The position numbers and the translations under genes were made by a program. The notes under the pieces are model-generated. The model did not search any database and was not told the origin of the DNA. It saw only the letters and a list, made by a program, of their open reading frames with translations. From positions 2,914,001 through 2,978,000 of the forward strand of contig NZ_CP051626.1 of assembly GCF_012844365.1 (NCBI RefSeq): a DNA stretch of 64,000 nucleotides, given 5' to 3'. The stretch comes from Brevibacterium sp. 'Marine'. Lineage in GTDB: Bacteria > Actinomycetota > Actinomycetes > Actinomycetales > Brevibacteriaceae. Shown piece after piece: positions 18,803-28,831 of the stretch (positions within the stretch are counted from its first letter, which is position 1; the number at the start of each line of letters is the position of its first letter).

Positions 18803-19946
18803 CCGCGCCCAGCCGGTCGCGGCGCTGGTCCTGGCGCTGGTGGCGGCTGTGGCCGCGGCGCTGGTGGCGTCGTTCTGGCGATCGACCCCAGGTGACGAGA
18901 CGCCACAGCTTCTCCAACGGACCCTGTCCGAACCGGCGCAGCCACAGTGTTGAGACGATGACCTGGACGATGATGATCGCTGCACAGATGACGACTCCGG
19001 CGAGGTAACCGCCGCGGTCGTCGAACCGGGCAAGATCGGGCGCAGCCAGCCGCACGGTGACGAGGATGACGGTGGCACCGACGTAGTTGCTCAGCGCCAT
19101 CCGCCCCAGCGGTGCGAATACGGACTTCAGGACCGCCTCGGCGGGGGTGCGCAGGAGCAGCAGGACGGCGACGATATAGGTCAGGGCCATGAGAATGCCG
19201 AGGCCGGCGTTGATCCACTGGTTGATCTGACGGGTCGTGTAGTCCGTACCGGCGAAGCCGACGATCGTCGCGGCCAGGGCGAGGACACCGGCGATCGCGA
19301 CTCGTCCGGGATGGTTGAGGACGGAACGGAGGAAACCACTGGCTCCGATGGCGAAGCCGACCAGGAAGAGTCCCGGGATGACGGCCATTCCGCCTCCGGT
19401 GGCCACTCCGACCGCGAGCAGAATGACGCCGAGGACGACTGTGACGCCGTTGCGCCACCGATCGGCGATCCATGTAGCCGGCAGCAGAATGACGATCCCG
19501 GCGAGCGCATACGGCAGCAGCGCCTCGCCGGGCTGGAGAAGTTGGTGCAGGCCGCCGAGGATGCCGAGGAAGGCGAACCGACGCAGCAGTGCCAGACGTG
19601 GTCGGGAGCTGCGATCCCGCGCGGTCAGCCACATCAGCCCGAATCCGATTCCGAAGAGGAACGAGAAGATCGGGAAGAACCGATTCTGCACGAAGTCTGC
19701 ATAGAAGCGGTAGAAGTCGCGGGCCCCACCGTCGACGCCGAGGCCGAAGATCGGCGGCAGGTTGACCAGCAGGATCCCGCACAGGGCGAAACCGCGGATG
19801 ACGTCGAGCGCGGCGATGCGGGGCCGGCCTCGGAGATCGGCGGGACTCACCGAGGCGGCAGCTCTCGCTGTGTCGGAAGGGTCTGTGGCGTCGGCAGGGC
19901 CTGTGATGTCGGCAGAGTCTGGGGTGTCGGATTGAGGTTGTGTCAT
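18783..19946 (-). CDS. DUF418 family membrane protein
   Basis: This 387-residue protein has many hydrophobic segments and the DUF418 start motif RIAALDVIRGFALCGILLVN plus the late conserved LGRMALSNYV. The N-terminal 40 residues are T/D/A-rich, and the C-terminus after the last helix is a short R/H/Q-rich tail. I chose ATG 19946 because GGAAGG lies 9 nt upstream. DUF418 proteins are related to acyltransferase-like membrane proteins; function is unknown. The gene lies convergent to the second ThDP enzyme. Confidence 0.85.
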   Translation of the reverse strand: MTQPQSDTPDSADITGPADATDPSDTARAAASVSPADLRGRPRIAALDVIRGFALCGILLVNLPPIFGLGVDGGARDFYRFYADFVQNRFFPIFSFLFGIGFGLMWLTARDRSSRPRLALLRRFAFLGILGGLHQLLQPGEALLPYALAGIVILLPATWIADRWRNGVTVVLGVILLAVGVATGGGMAVIPGLFLVGFAIGASGFLRSVLNHPGRVAIAGVLALAATIVGFAGTDYTTRQINQWINAGLGILMALTYIVAVLLLLRTPAEAVLKSVFAPLGRMALSNYVGATVILVTVRLAAPDLARFDDRGGYLAGVVICAAIIIVQVIVSTLWLRRFGQGPLEKLWRLVTWGRSPERRHQRRGHSRHQRQDQRRDRLGAVTSSRE

Positions 19947-20111
19947 GGTGTCCATCCTTCCCGGATCGGAGACCTGCCACATCGGCCGTGCGACCGAGAA
20001 GAGACGAGCGGGGTCGGCCATTCGGCTGATTCTGTCCGGTCGACTGGGCAGGTCGAGCGGGTACACCGAGCGGACTGGTCGAGCGGGAGGTCGGAGCTGG
20101 GGCCGCTGGAA

Positions 20112-20750
20112 TCAGCCGTTCGAGTTCATGACCCCCGATTCCCACATGCGGGCGGCGATCTCGACGCGGTTGCGAGCATCGAGTCGGGCCTGGATACTTC
20201 CCAGGTGGGTCTTCACGGTGCCGAGTGAGATGAAGAGTTCGGCGCAGATCTCCTGGTTCGTCCGCCCCACTGCCACAAGCTTCGCGATCTCGGACTCCCG
20301 GTCGCTGAGGCGGTCGATGTGCGCCGTCTTCGACCGGGGTGCGGAGGTGCGCCGTCTGAGCAGGTCGAGAGTCAGCGTCGGTGAGATGAGCGCATCGCCG
20401 TTCGCCGCCGCCCGGACACCGGCGAGCAGGAGGTCCGCGCCGGCGTCCTTGAGCAGGAACCCGCTGGCTCCCCCGGCAAGAGCCGCATCGACGTAGTCGT
20501 CATCGTCGAAGGTGGTGACCATGATGACCTGGGAATACGGAGTCAGCCGTGGAAGCGCGGCCAAACCGTCAAGGCGCGGCATGCGGATATCGAGGAGCAC
20601 CACATCGGGCTGTTCGCGTTTGACCAGGTCGATCGCATCGACCCCGTCCGCGGCTTGTCCGATGACGCGGATATCGGCTTCGGCGTCGAGGATGAGCGAG
20701 AATCCCATTCGCACCATCTCCTGATCGTCGACGACAGCAACGGTGATCAT
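20112..20750 (-). CDS. NarL/LuxR-family response regulator
   Basis: This 212-residue regulator has a receiver domain with VVDDQ near the start, the phospho-acceptor Asp at 54 (VVLLDIRMPRLDG) and Lys in LLKDAG, then a LuxR-type HTH (LSDRESEIAKLVAVGRTNQEICAELFISLGTVKTH). Its ATG overlaps the histidine kinase stop as ATGA, so the kinase and regulator are made together. Targets are unknown; no obvious target operon adjoins it. Confidence 0.93.
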   Translation of the reverse strand: MITVAVVDDQEMVRMGFSLILDAEADIRVIGQAADGVDAIDLVKREQPDVVLLDIRMPRLDGLAALPRLTPYSQVIMVTTFDDDDYVDAALAGGASGFLLKDAGADLLLAGVRAAANGDALISPTLTLDLLRRRTSAPRSKTAHIDRLSDRESEIAKLVAVGRTNQEICAELFISLGTVKTHLGSIQARLDARNRVEIAARMWESGVMNSNG

Positions 20751-21967
20751 CGGTTCTCCCCTTGTCGGTGGTCGCTGCGTGGATCGAGCGGCAGTCGTGT
20801 GATGACGCTCCACCCTCCCCCGGGTTCGGGGCCCGCTTCGATCCTCCCGCCGAGGTGGCCCACCCTCACACGCAGACTGCTCAGTCCCGTTCCGCTTCCG
20901 GCTCCGATCCCACCGGCACCGGGTCCGTTGGCCACGGTCATCATCAGAGCGCCGGGACCGTCGGATCCGGTGCGGTTCCCGGTGCTCTCTGGTGAGATCA
21001 GGTCGGCGGGCTCAGTCGTGACGGTGACCGTCACCGGGACATCGGCTCCGGCATGACGGCGCACGTTCGTCAGGGATTCGACAAGCACACGGTCGAGGAC
21101 GGGCCAGACGGGGGCGGCCACCTCGGTGGGGGCCTCGATCGTGATCGTCGCGGATTCGCCGAACGCCGCGATCCGGTCACGCAGGGACTGCGGGCCGGTG
21201 GCGATGGGAGTGCGGGAAGCGGGCTGGAAGTCGGGACCGGACGCCGTTGTCGACGCCGTGACCGGCGAATCATCGGTTCGAGTGTCGCTGCGGGATTCGC
21301 TGCGGGCGTCGGAGACGAGTCGGCGGATCTCCTCGAGCGCGCGGGTCCCCGAATCTTCGATCTTGGTCAGGGCCGTCGACCTCAGGTCCGCGTTGTCGCT
21401 GCGCCCGGCGGCTTGGGCGAGGACGACGATGCCGGTCACCTCGTGGGCGATGAGGTCATGGAGTTCGGTGGCGATGCGACGTCGCTCCGCCTCGGCGGCG
21501 GTGGCCTGTCTCTCGACCAGCGTGCGGTCATTCGATCGCAGCATCAGTCCGATCGCGATCGCGGCGATGACCAGGGCGAACACCATGAGCGCGAAGGTCG
21601 CACCGTCGGCCATGACCAGGGGACAGACGATGTTCGCGACTGCGAGAACGACGATGGAGGCGATGTTCATCCGGCTCGACGAAGTCCGGGCGAGCATCGC
21701 CAGTGCCACCAGGCTCAGCCACAGGCTCGTCAGACTCATCGTGGCGGCGACGGCGGCCAGGGCGAGGCCGCCGAGCAGTCCGAGGACGGCCCACTCCAGC
21801 GGTGCAGACCGTCCAGGACGCGACTGGGCGCGAACGAGGATGGGCACGCCGACGGCCACGGCGATGACGTTGCCGAGGATCGGTGACCAACCGCTGCCGA
21901 TGAACAGTTCCAGGGCGAAGGTCAGCGGGACCGGGATCAGCCACAGCCGGGTGAGGAGTCGTCTCAT
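20747..21967 (-). CDS. NarL-type sensor histidine kinase
   Basis: This 406-residue kinase has about five or six membrane helices in the first 145 residues, a HisKA_3 dimerization segment with phospho-acceptor His170 (RRIATELHDLIAHEVTG) and a C-terminal ATP-binding domain (ESLTNVRRHAGAD, then GSGTGLSSLRVRV). A Ser/Asp/Thr-rich insert separates the two and another sits inside the ATPase domain. It has no large extracellular sensor, so it probably senses a membrane or intramembrane signal. Confidence 0.92.
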   Translation of the reverse strand: MRRLLTRLWLIPVPLTFALELFIGSGWSPILGNVIAVAVGVPILVRAQSRPGRSAPLEWAVLGLLGGLALAAVAATMSLTSLWLSLVALAMLARTSSSRMNIASIVVLAVANIVCPLVMADGATFALMVFALVIAAIAIGLMLRSNDRTLVERQATAAEAERRRIATELHDLIAHEVTGIVVLAQAAGRSDNADLRSTALTKIEDSGTRALEEIRRLVSDARSESRSDTRTDDSPVTASTTASGPDFQPASRTPIATGPQSLRDRIAAFGESATITIEAPTEVAAPVWPVLDRVLVESLTNVRRHAGADVPVTVTVTTEPADLISPESTGNRTGSDGPGALMMTVANGPGAGGIGAGSGTGLSSLRVRVGHLGGRIEAGPEPGGGWSVITRLPLDPRSDHRQGENR

Positions 21968-22078
21968 TTGCTCACAGTCTAGTCAACGTCGGATCGCGGG
22001 GCCTGGGCTATCGGCTTCGGCACTGTCGTGTGCTGCGCTGCCGGCAACGACGGCAGTCCGTGTCAACGGCCGTCCGTG

Positions 22079-22636
22079 TCAGCGGCAGGCGGTGTCCGCG
22101 TATTCGACTTCGACGACGACGCCATCGTCGCCCGCGGACACGTTCCGCACTTCGGCCTCCTGCGGCAGAGCGCGGTCGGTGAGGGAACGCCCATTTCCGA
22201 GAACGTCGAGCCGGTTGCCTTCCGTCCGGGCGGAGAAGGTCACCTTCTTGCCATCGATGGTGGCCACCTCGGTGTAGGAGTCGTCGGGATTCTTCACCGG
22301 CCGGACCTGGCCCGACGGGTAGTCGAAGGTGATGAAGCGGGTGAGCCGGTCGGCGTGGCCGTCGACGAGGTGGTGGACGAGGACCTGATCCTTGTTCGTT
22401 CCCTTCGCCGGGTCGAGGTCGACGTAGCTGAGGTCGGCGGTGTGCTGTGCGGCGTAGAGCAGGTAGGGGCGACCGTGGACGTCGATCGTGTCGGGGGTGA
22501 TCGCGCAGCCGTCCAGATAGTCGGCGACGTCGGCTTCGAGTGCGGCTTTCGCACGGTTCTCGCCGATGAGGAGGCCGCCGATGAGGGCGATGAGGATGAC
22601 GGTGACGGTTCCGAGGGCGATGAGTGCCTTCTTCAT
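22079..22636 (-). CDS. Membrane-anchored secreted protein, unknown (possibly LmeA/DUF2993-like)
   Basis: This 185-residue protein has an N-terminal signal anchor (about residues 4-25) and an extracytoplasmic domain with one mid Cys (DGCAITPDTIDVHGRPYLLY) and a Cys near the end (YADTACR). The segment TPDTIDVHGRPYLLYAA resembles the start of LmeA-type domains in Actinobacteria, but I am not certain. The gene stands alone between the kinase and an SdpI-like gene. Confidence 0.7.
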   Translation of the reverse strand: MKKALIALGTVTVILIALIGGLLIGENRAKAALEADVADYLDGCAITPDTIDVHGRPYLLYAAQHTADLSYVDLDPAKGTNKDQVLVHHLVDGHADRLTRFITFDYPSGQVRPVKNPDDSYTEVATIDGKKVTFSARTEGNRLDVLGNGRSLTDRALPQEAEVRNVSAGDDGVVVEVEYADTACR

Positions 22637-22807
22637 GGGTGTGTGGAGTCCTTGTCGGATCGGAGTGGGCAGTCATTGTGCCGGGCCGGGGTTTCACGGC
22701 CGGCGCGTGGCTGCGGTCTGACACCATCGATCCTTCCCGTTCCAGGCGGGCCGGACCTCGGCCGAATGGCTGATCGCGCTCGGCCGAGTGGCCGGAATTG
22801 GGCGAGG

Positions 22808-23161
22808 TCAGTCCTCTGCGGACTTTGCCGCGCGGTCGGCAGTGGTCCAGACACCGATGAAGAGTCCGAGGATGACCAGCCACCCTGCGACCGCGAGAAC
22901 GTCTCCGAGAGCCGTCGGCCAGGCAAAGGACTCCACGCCTGACAACGCACATGCGAATCCGCCGGCGATGATGCTGATGGTGATGAGCCAAGGAACTGTC
23001 GCACGGTGACCGGCCCGCCAGGCAGCGTCGGACCGCATCGTCTTGGCTGTCCGGATCCCGATCGCACGATTGCGGGGCAGGCGGTCGCCGCGGATGACGA
23101 GCACGAGAGCGATGCAGACTACGGCGAGGACGAGATAGCCGATCAGCGGCGGATAGAACAT
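22808..23161 (-). CDS. SdpI/YfhL-like small membrane protein
   Basis: This 117-residue protein has three hydrophobic segments and the SdpI-type motif RNRAIGIRTAKTMRSDAAWRAGHR between the first and second. ATG 23161 has a very strong ribosome site (AAGGAGGAGA, 9 nt away), which settles the start. SdpI in Bacillus is immunity to a toxin; in Actinobacteria such proteins are common and mostly uncharacterized. Confidence 0.8.
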   Translation of the reverse strand: MFYPPLIGYLVLAVVCIALVLVIRGDRLPRNRAIGIRTAKTMRSDAAWRAGHRATVPWLITISIIAGGFACALSGVESFAWPTALGDVLAVAGWLVILGLFIGVWTTADRAAKSAED

Positions 23162-23344
23162 CGGGGCCGGTCTCCTCCTTGGACTCGGATCCACCGTATC
23201 GCACCGGGGCTGAACCAAGCGGATGTCGTGAGCTCGGCGGCGGACGAACTGACAGATGGGAGCGGAACTGTCTGACCGCCTCGGCGAGGATGTTCGCCCG
23301 TTTCGAGGTGTCGTCACTGCTGGTTTAGGGATTTTCGGGCAGCG

Positions 23345-23376
23345 AAAAGCCCCGGATCCTTGCGGAATCCGGGGCT
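23345..23376 (-). terminator. Intrinsic terminator of ssrA
   Basis: On the minus strand AGCCCCGGAT pairs with ATCCGGGGCT around a 9-nt loop and is followed by TTTTCG. It starts about 9 nt after the tmRNA 3' end. Confidence 0.85.
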
Positions 23377-23384
23377 CAGTCACG

Positions 23385-23760
23385 TGGAGATGGCGGGAAT
23401 CGAACCCGCGTCCGTCGACAGATTGTCAGGACTTCTCCGGGCGCAGTTCGTGAAAACAGTGTCTTAGGTTCTGGCCCCTGCACGAACACATGGACCAACG
23501 AACGGAGTTGAGTAAAAGTCCCTCAGATGCCCCCAACATGCATCTGAAGCAGTGGCCTCTTAAGCGACGCCAGGATCTAGAGCAGAGGCAACTCTAGGCT
23601 GACGGATTCGCAGCTCGCGCTCTATCAGGCAGCGAGGGCGAAATCGGTGCGGTTGTTAGACTTAGCACCTATTGTTTTGCAGAGGACATTAACGAGATGA
23701 CTCTGCATTCTCGGCCCGCTTCTCCCGACGCAGTGTCCAACGTCGAAACCGATCATCCCC
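23385..23760 (-). ncRNA. ssrA: tmRNA
   Basis: The tmRNA rescues stalled ribosomes together with SmpB. The 5' end GGGGATGATCGGTTTCGAC pairs with the 3' acceptor strand CATCTCC, and the T-arm GCGGGTTCGATTCCCGC is intact. The tag frame at 23628-23666 encodes AKSNNRTDFALAA followed by TGA. CCA is not encoded; the minus strand reads CGT after the discriminator A. A possible promoter is TTGGCT with TATGCT 18 nt downstream in the 180 bp between ssrA and smpB. A 26-bp copy of the 3' end lies upstream at 23942-23967. Confidence 0.95.
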
Positions 23761-23941
23761 ATATTCTGTTACCAAACCTGATCAGCGGTTTCTCCGCCGA
23801 GGCGGTTGCTGGTGCCGACCAGATACTCCAGCATACTCGTAGAACACACACCGAGCCAATTGCATTCCCTGAACTCGGCGAATACGGGACCGGGCGTGCA
23901 CGAATGCGCTCCGGCCGCCTCGGCGAGGGAGAGGGAAGTCG

Positions 23942-23967
23942 GTGGAGATGGCGGGAATCGAACCCGC
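23942..23967 (-). repeat. 26-bp copy of the ssrA 3' end
   Basis: These 26 bp are identical to 23384-23409, covering the T-arm and acceptor strand of tmRNA. The copy sits 14 nt after the smpB stop and upstream of ssrA. There is no matching 5' half nearby, so it is not a tRNA. It looks like the scar of an insertion at, or duplication of, ssrA. Confidence 0.85.
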
Positions 23968-23981
23968 TCACCTGCCGCGTC

Positions 23982-24452
23982 TTACAGGTACTGCTTGGAT
24001 TTCATGGCGCGTTCGGCTTCGCGTTTGTCCTGCGCCTCGCGCAGAGCCTGACGCTTGTCCCATTCGCGCTTGCCCTTGGCCAGGGCGATCTCGACCTTGA
24101 CGCGTGAACCGTCGAAGTAGAGCTCGAGCGGAACCAGGGTCCGACCGGATTCCTTGACCTTCTGCGAGATCTTGAGGATCTCCTCGCGGTGGAGCAGCAG
24201 TTTGCGGCGGCGCCTGGCCGAGTGGTTCGTCCATGTCCCCTGCATATATTCGGGAATGTAGACGTTCTCCAGCCAGGCCTCATTCTGGAAGATGAGGGCG
24301 AAGCCGTCGGTGAGCGAGGCTCGACCTTCGCGCAGCGATTTCACCTCGGTGCCGGTGAGTACGAGCCCGGCCTCCCACGTGTCTTCGATGTGATAGTCGT
24401 GGCGCGCCTTGCGGTTCCTCGCAATGACTTTCTTGCCTGTGTCCTTCGGCAT
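23982..24452 (-). CDS. smpB: tmRNA-binding protein SmpB
   Basis: SmpB, 156 residues, binds tmRNA and takes part in trans-translation. It carries [20 protein letters not shown], the [14 protein letters not shown] core and a basic C-terminal tail ([30 protein letters not shown]) that enters the mRNA channel. ATG 24452 has GGAGG 6 nt upstream. The tmRNA gene lies about 220 bp downstream in the same direction. Confidence 0.97.
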   Translation of the reverse strand: MPKDTGKKVIARNRKARHDYHIEDTWEAGLVLTGTEVKSLREGRASLTDGFALIFQNEAWLENVYIPEYMQGTWTNHSARRRRKLLLHREEILKISQKVKESGRTLVPLELYFDGSRVKVEIALAKGKREWDKRQALREAQDKREAERAMKSKQYL

Positions 24453-24567
24453 GACCGGCCTCCTCTCTGCTCCCGATTCTGCTTCCGATCACCAGTGCAC
24501 GCGTTTGCGGGCACAGCCATCCATTCTATCCCATCGGCCACCTTCCGCACGCCCGTCCCCTCCCAGA

Positions 24568-24625
24568 ACTACCTGACGGCGGCCCAGCAACCTCGCGCGA
24601 GGTTGCTCAGCCGCCGTCAGGTAGC
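24568..24625 (-). repeat. 58-bp near-perfect palindrome, hairpin element copy 2, followed by TTCTGGGAGGGG
   Basis: The element has the same arm as 16835-16892, and the first 40 nt on the plus strand are identical. The other arm differs by an adjacent pair (CA for GG) and the last base. On the minus strand it begins 2 nt after the M23 peptidase stop and is followed by TTCTGGGAGGGG, the same tag as copy 1 in the same orientation to its gene. Confidence 0.9.
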
Positions 24626-24627
24626 AA

Positions 24628-25857
24628 TTAGAAGATGAAGGGTTTGGGATCGACGTAGGTGCCGTTCTTCATGATCTCGAAGTGCAGGTGGCAACCGGTC
24701 GACGCGCCCGTCGTACCGGAGTACGAGATGATGTCGCCCTTCTTGACCCTCTGCCCGTCGCGGACCTTGAGCTTCGTGTTGTGGTTGTAGGTCGACGCGA
24801 TCGAATCGCCCTTGATCTTGCCGTGGGAGATGACAACGCGATTGCCGTAGCCGCCGGTCCAGCCGGAGGTGACGACGATCCCGTCGCCGGCCGCACGGAT
24901 CGGGGTTCCGCAGGGGACACCGAAGTCCATTCCGGTGTGCAGTTTCCGTGCGCCTGTGATCGGGTGGACGCGGTATCCGAACGGCGACGTCGTCGGGTAT
25001 CCCTTGGCAGGATTGGCCAAGTCTCCGTCACCGAAGACGAACTTGCCCTTCTTCTCCTGCTCCTTCTCCCATTCCCGGACCTTCTTGGCCAGACGATCCT
25101 GCTCGGCCTTCTCGTCGGCCAGCTGCTTCTCGGTCTTGGCCTTGTTGTCGGAGATGGTCTTCTCCGCATCGTCCTTCGCGGAGATGAGATCGTTGAGGCT
25201 GTCGGCCTTCTTCTTCGCATCGACCTGTGCGGCCTCCTTGGCCAGCACCGCCTCGGCGGCTTCGTCCTTGAGGTCGGAGATCTTCTCGGTCACGCCCGAG
25301 AGCCGCTCTTCGTTGTTCTTGTTCAGCGCCCGCTGTTCGGAGAGTTTGTCGATCGTGCGCTGCTGGGACCGCACCGCAGAGTCGACGCGGCCGATACCGC
25401 CGTCGGCACTCGTGCCCTCGGCCATCTGCAGAAGCATCGCCAGATCAGAGGTGATGCCCGAGTTCTGGTAGGCCTGCCGCCCGATGCGCGCGGCCGAGGT
25501 CTTGTGCTTGTCGATCTCCTCGGTGCCGGACTTGATCGTGTCCTTGAGGTCTTTCTGCGCATTCTCCGCCGAGGTCAGGCGCGCGGCCATGTCCTCGTCC
25601 TTCTCGATCGCCTTCGCCAGCGCATCGTCGGCGGCCTTCGATTCGGCTTCGGCATCCGGCAGCTTCTCCTGCGCGGCGTCGCGTTCGGCGATGACGCGGG
25701 CGAGTTCCTCGTCGAGGCCTTCGAACTCCTGCTGGAGTTCCTTGACGCGTTCGTCGACCTCGCCTTTGTCGTCGCGCGGGTCGGCCACCACCGAGGTGAC
25801 CGGCATGATCACCGCCAGTGCGGCGGCCGTGACGACGAGTCCGAGTCTGCGTCTCAT
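24628..25857 (-). CDS. Coiled-coil M23 peptidase, EnvC/PcsB-like cell-wall hydrolase partner of FtsEX
   Basis: This 409-residue secreted protein has a signal peptide (about 1-26), a long coiled coil (about 30-255) and a C-terminal LytM/M23 domain with zinc ligands in LHTGMDFG, and the HLHFE motif. Lying 1 nt after ftsX, it is almost certainly the hydrolase that FtsEX activates during septum splitting, as with PcsB, CwlO, RipC or EnvC. The signal peptide ends near VVADP. A palindromic hairpin follows the stop directly. Confidence 0.92.
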   Translation of the reverse strand: MRRRLGLVVTAAALAVIMPVTSVVADPRDDKGEVDERVKELQQEFEGLDEELARVIAERDAAQEKLPDAEAESKAADDALAKAIEKDEDMAARLTSAENAQKDLKDTIKSGTEEIDKHKTSAARIGRQAYQNSGITSDLAMLLQMAEGTSADGGIGRVDSAVRSQQRTIDKLSEQRALNKNNEERLSGVTEKISDLKDEAAEAVLAKEAAQVDAKKKADSLNDLISAKDDAEKTISDNKAKTEKQLADEKAEQDRLAKKVREWEKEQEKKGKFVFGDGDLANPAKGYPTTSPFGYRVHPITGARKLHTGMDFGVPCGTPIRAAGDGIVVTSGWTGGYGNRVVISHGKIKGDSIASTYNHNTKLKVRDGQRVKKGDIISYSGTTGASTGCHLHFEIMKNGTYVDPKPFIF

Positions 25858-25858
25858 C

Positions 25859-26773
25859 TCAGACCTTCGTGTACTTGTTCAGCGTGATCAGCGACGAGGC
25901 TCCGGCCATGAGCACACCGATGATGATGAGCACGGGGGTGATGAGGAGGACGTCCCATCCGGAGATGAGACTGAATCCCGTGGCCTGCGACTGCAGCCAG
26001 CCGCTGACTCCGAAGCGGACGAGCAGCCCCAGGGCACCGGCGGACAGGGTCGCCCCGATGGCCGAGGCGATGACCCCCTCGAGCAGGAACGGCATCTGGA
26101 TGAAGGTGTTCGACGCACCGACCAGTCGCATGATGCCGGTCTCCCTGCGTCTGGAGAACGCGGAGAGTCGGATGGTGGTGGCGATGAGCAGCATCGCGCA
26201 CAGCAGCATGATGCCGGCGATCGCGATCGCCACGATGGTCGCGATGTTGAGCACCCCGAACAGTCGATCGAGCAGCTGGTTCTGGTCGACGACCTCTTCG
26301 ACCCCGGGAGTCGACGAGAACGTCTCCTTGATGATGTCGTACTTCTCGGCGTCCTTGAGCTTGACCCGGAAGGACTCGTTCATCTCGTCCTTGGGCACGG
26401 TGCCTTCGAGGCTGGTGCCCTTGAACTGCTCCTGGAAGTGTTCGTAGGCCTCGGTCTTGTCCTCGAAGTAGACCTTGTCGACATAGGGGGCCAGATCGGA
26501 GCTTTCGAGTTCGGCCCGGATCTGGTCCTTCTGGTCTCCAGTGACCTCACCGTCGACGCAGTTCGTCGCCTCCGAATCCGGCGGGCACAGGAACACTGAG
26601 ACCTGCACACGGTCGTACCAGAAGTCCTTCATCTGCCCGACCTGCATCTGCAGCAGGATCGCGGCTCCGACGAAGAGCAGGGACACGAAGGTCACGAGCA
26701 CGACGGAGATGACCATGGAGAAGTTCCGGCGCAGGCCCGACCAGACTTCGGAGAGGATGAAACCGGCCCTCAT
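25859..26773 (-). CDS. ftsX: Cell division protein FtsX
   Basis: FtsX, 304 residues, is the membrane half of the FtsEX complex, transmitting ATP-driven changes to the outer hydrolase. It has one N-terminal helix (about 21-43), a large extracytoplasmic domain (about 45-170) with two cysteines in [10 protein letters not shown], then three C-terminal helices, the usual four-helix topology. It overlaps ftsE by 4 nt (ATGA). Confidence 0.96.
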   Translation of the reverse strand: MRAGFILSEVWSGLRRNFSMVISVVLVTFVSLLFVGAAILLQMQVGQMKDFWYDRVQVSVFLCPPDSEATNCVDGEVTGDQKDQIRAELESSDLAPYVDKVYFEDKTEAYEHFQEQFKGTSLEGTVPKDEMNESFRVKLKDAEKYDIIKETFSSTPGVEEVVDQNQLLDRLFGVLNIATIVAIAIAGIMLLCAMLLIATTIRLSAFSRRRETGIMRLVGASNTFIQMPFLLEGVIASAIGATLSAGALGLLVRFGVSGWLQSQATGFSLISGWDVLLITPVLIIIGVLMAGASSLITLNKYTKV

Positions 26774-27471
26774 GAGGCGACTCCGTAGGTGCCTTCTTCG
26801 ACGTCGCGGACGATTTCGCCTTCGCGCAGTTCGATGACCCGCCGGCGCATCCGGTTGACGATCTCTCCGTCGTGAGTGGCCATGAGCACGGTGGTGCCGT
26901 TGCGGTTGATCTTCTCCAGCACGTTCATAATGTCTGCGCTCGTGGCCGGGTCGAGGTTGCCCGTCGGCTCGTCGGCGAGGAGGATTCCGGGTTTGTTGAC
27001 CACGGCGCGGGCAATGGCCACACGCTGCTGCTCACCGCCGGAGAGCTCACTGGGGTACCGCTTCTCCTTGCCGGCCAGGCCCACGGTCTCGAGGACGTCG
27101 GGGACGAGCGTCGACATGGCCGCGCGGGATTTTCCGATCACCTGGAGGGCGAAGGCCACATTAGCGAACACGGTCTTGTTCGGCAGCAGGCGGAAGTCCT
27201 GGAACACGGTTCCGATCCCCCGCCGCAGGTAGGGCACCTTCCAGCTGGGCATCTTCACCACGGACTTTCCGGCGATGTGGATGCGTCCGGCGCTGGGGAC
27301 CTCTTCACGCAGAATGAGTCGGATGACCGTGGACTTTCCCGAACCGGAAGCCCCGACGAGGAACACGAATTCCCCGCGGTCAGCCTCGAACGAGATGTCG
27401 TCGAGTGCTTTGCGGGAACGTGTGTCGTAGGACTTCGAAACGGAGTCGAATCTGATCAAGTCGGTCTTCAA
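26770..27471 (-). CDS. ftsE: Cell division ATP-binding protein FtsE
   Basis: FtsE, 233 residues, is the ABC ATPase of FtsEX. It shows Walker [10 protein letters not shown] (about 40-48), signature [14 protein letters not shown], Walker [14 protein letters not shown] and the H-loop MATHDGE. It is followed by ftsX with an ATGA overlap and then the M23 hydrolase, so the three form one operon. About 190 bp without a gene separate it from prfB. Confidence 0.97.
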   Translation of the reverse strand: MKTDLIRFDSVSKSYDTRSRKALDDISFEADRGEFVFLVGASGSGKSTVIRLILREEVPSAGRIHIAGKSVVKMPSWKVPYLRRGIGTVFQDFRLLPNKTVFANVAFALQVIGKSRAAMSTLVPDVLETVGLAGKEKRYPSELSGGEQQRVAIARAVVNKPGILLADEPTGNLDPATSADIMNVLEKINRNGTTVLMATHDGEIVNRMRRRVIELREGEIVRDVEEGTYGVAS

Positions 27472-27662
27472 TCATGTTGCGGGTGGCTCGGCCGCTTCCA
27501 CTGTACGTAACAGTTCCGTGATGTTCGCGGAGGCGGCCGGGCGTGTGGTGCGATCTGATGAAGTTCACAGTCGCCTCGGTGATGGTCGAAACCTCGCCGA
27601 GGCGGCCGACCCTCAGTCGGCCATCGACCGAGCGAGACGGCTCGGTACCGTTACCCGAAGGA

Positions 27663-28787
27663 TCAGGCCTCGGCCTCTTCGGCCATCTCCTGTTCCTTGC
27701 GCCAGCGGATGCCGGCTTCGATGAGTCCGTCGAGGTCGCCGTCGAAGACCGCCGAGGGGTTGTTGACCTCGTAGCCGGTGCGCAGGTCCTTGACCATCTG
27801 GTACGGATGGGTCACATACGAGCGCATCTGGTCGCCCCAGCTGGCCTTGATGTCGCCGGCCAGCTCCTTCTTCTGCGCGGCCTCTTCCTGGCGCTTGAGG
27901 TCGAGGAGGCGGGACTGGAGGACACGCATCGCAGCTTCACGGTTCTGGATCTGAGACTTCTCGTTCTGCATGCTCACGACCACACCGGTGGGGATGTGCG
28001 TGATGCGCACGGCCGAGTCAGTCGTGTTCACCGACTGTCCGCCGGGGCCCGAGGACCGGTAGACGTCGATGCGCAGATCGTTCTCGTCGACCTCGACATG
28101 GTCCGTCGACTCGATGAGCGGGACCACCTCGACGGCAGCGAATGATGTCTGACGGCGTCCCTGGTTGTCGAAGGGGCTGATGCGCACCAGGCGGTGGGTG
28201 CCGGCTTCGACCGACAGCGTGCCATAGGCATAGGGCGCGTCGATCTGGATGGTCGCGGACTTGATGCCTGCACCTTCGGCATAGGAGGTGTCGAGCTCCT
28301 GCACCTTGTAGCCGCGGTTCTCCGCCCACCGGACGTACATACGGGTGAGCATCTGCGCCCAGTCGGTCGCGTCGTCGCCGCCGGCACCCGACCGCACGGT
28401 CACAACGGCGGAGCGCTCATCGTATTCGTGGCTGAGCAGGGTCGAGATCTCGAGTTCGGCCAGCTGATCGCGCAGCTTCCTGATGTCGCGGTCGGCCTCT
28501 TCGAGCGAATCCGAGTCACCTTCGTCCTGGGACATCTCGACGAGCAGCTCGGCATCGTCGATGCGCTGCCCGAACTTCTCGAGCTTCTCCAGGGTGCCCT
28601 GCTTGTGCGAGAGCTTGGCCGAGGTCTTCTGTGCCGAGTCGGGGTCGTCCCAGAATGTCGGCGACGACGCCTGCTCCGTGAGCTCGGCAACCTCGTCGCG
28701 CAGATTGTCCAGATCGGACACGTCGAGAATCGCTTTGTACGTCTGGCGGAGGTTGGCGATTTCAGAAGAGTAATCAGTGGAGGCCAT
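27663..28787 (-). CDS. prfB: Peptide chain release factor 2
   Basis: RF2, 374 residues, reads UGA and UAA stop codons. It has the peptidyl-tRNA hydrolysis motif SGPGGQSVN (about residues 245-253) and the stop-codon reading SPF ([11 protein letters not shown]). The frame is uninterrupted: there is no internal UGA frameshift site near the N-terminus, as is usual in Actinobacteria. It precedes ftsE in the same direction, a common actinobacterial order (prfB-ftsE-ftsX-smpB). Confidence 0.97.
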   Translation of the reverse strand: MASTDYSSEIANLRQTYKAILDVSDLDNLRDEVAELTEQASSPTFWDDPDSAQKTSAKLSHKQGTLEKLEKFGQRIDDAELLVEMSQDEGDSDSLEEADRDIRKLRDQLAELEISTLLSHEYDERSAVVTVRSGAGGDDATDWAQMLTRMYVRWAENRGYKVQELDTSYAEGAGIKSATIQIDAPYAYGTLSVEAGTHRLVRISPFDNQGRRQTSFAAVEVVPLIESTDHVEVDENDLRIDVYRSSGPGGQSVNTTDSAVRITHIPTGVVVSMQNEKSQIQNREAAMRVLQSRLLDLKRQEEAAQKKELAGDIKASWGDQMRSYVTHPYQMVKDLRTGYEVNNPSAVFDGDLDGLIEAGIRWRKEQEMAEEAEA

Positions 28788-28831
28788 AATGATGCGATTC
28801 TAGTGCATGCCCCCTCCCCACCCAGAACCGA

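Noticed and set aside
23942..23967. A tRNA gene at the T-arm-like sequence
   Set aside because: Only the 3' half exists. It is identical to the tmRNA 3' end, so it was annotated as a copy of that.
27663..28787. Programmed +1 frameshift in prfB
   Set aside because: The RF2 frame is continuous from its start, with no internal UGA slippery site.
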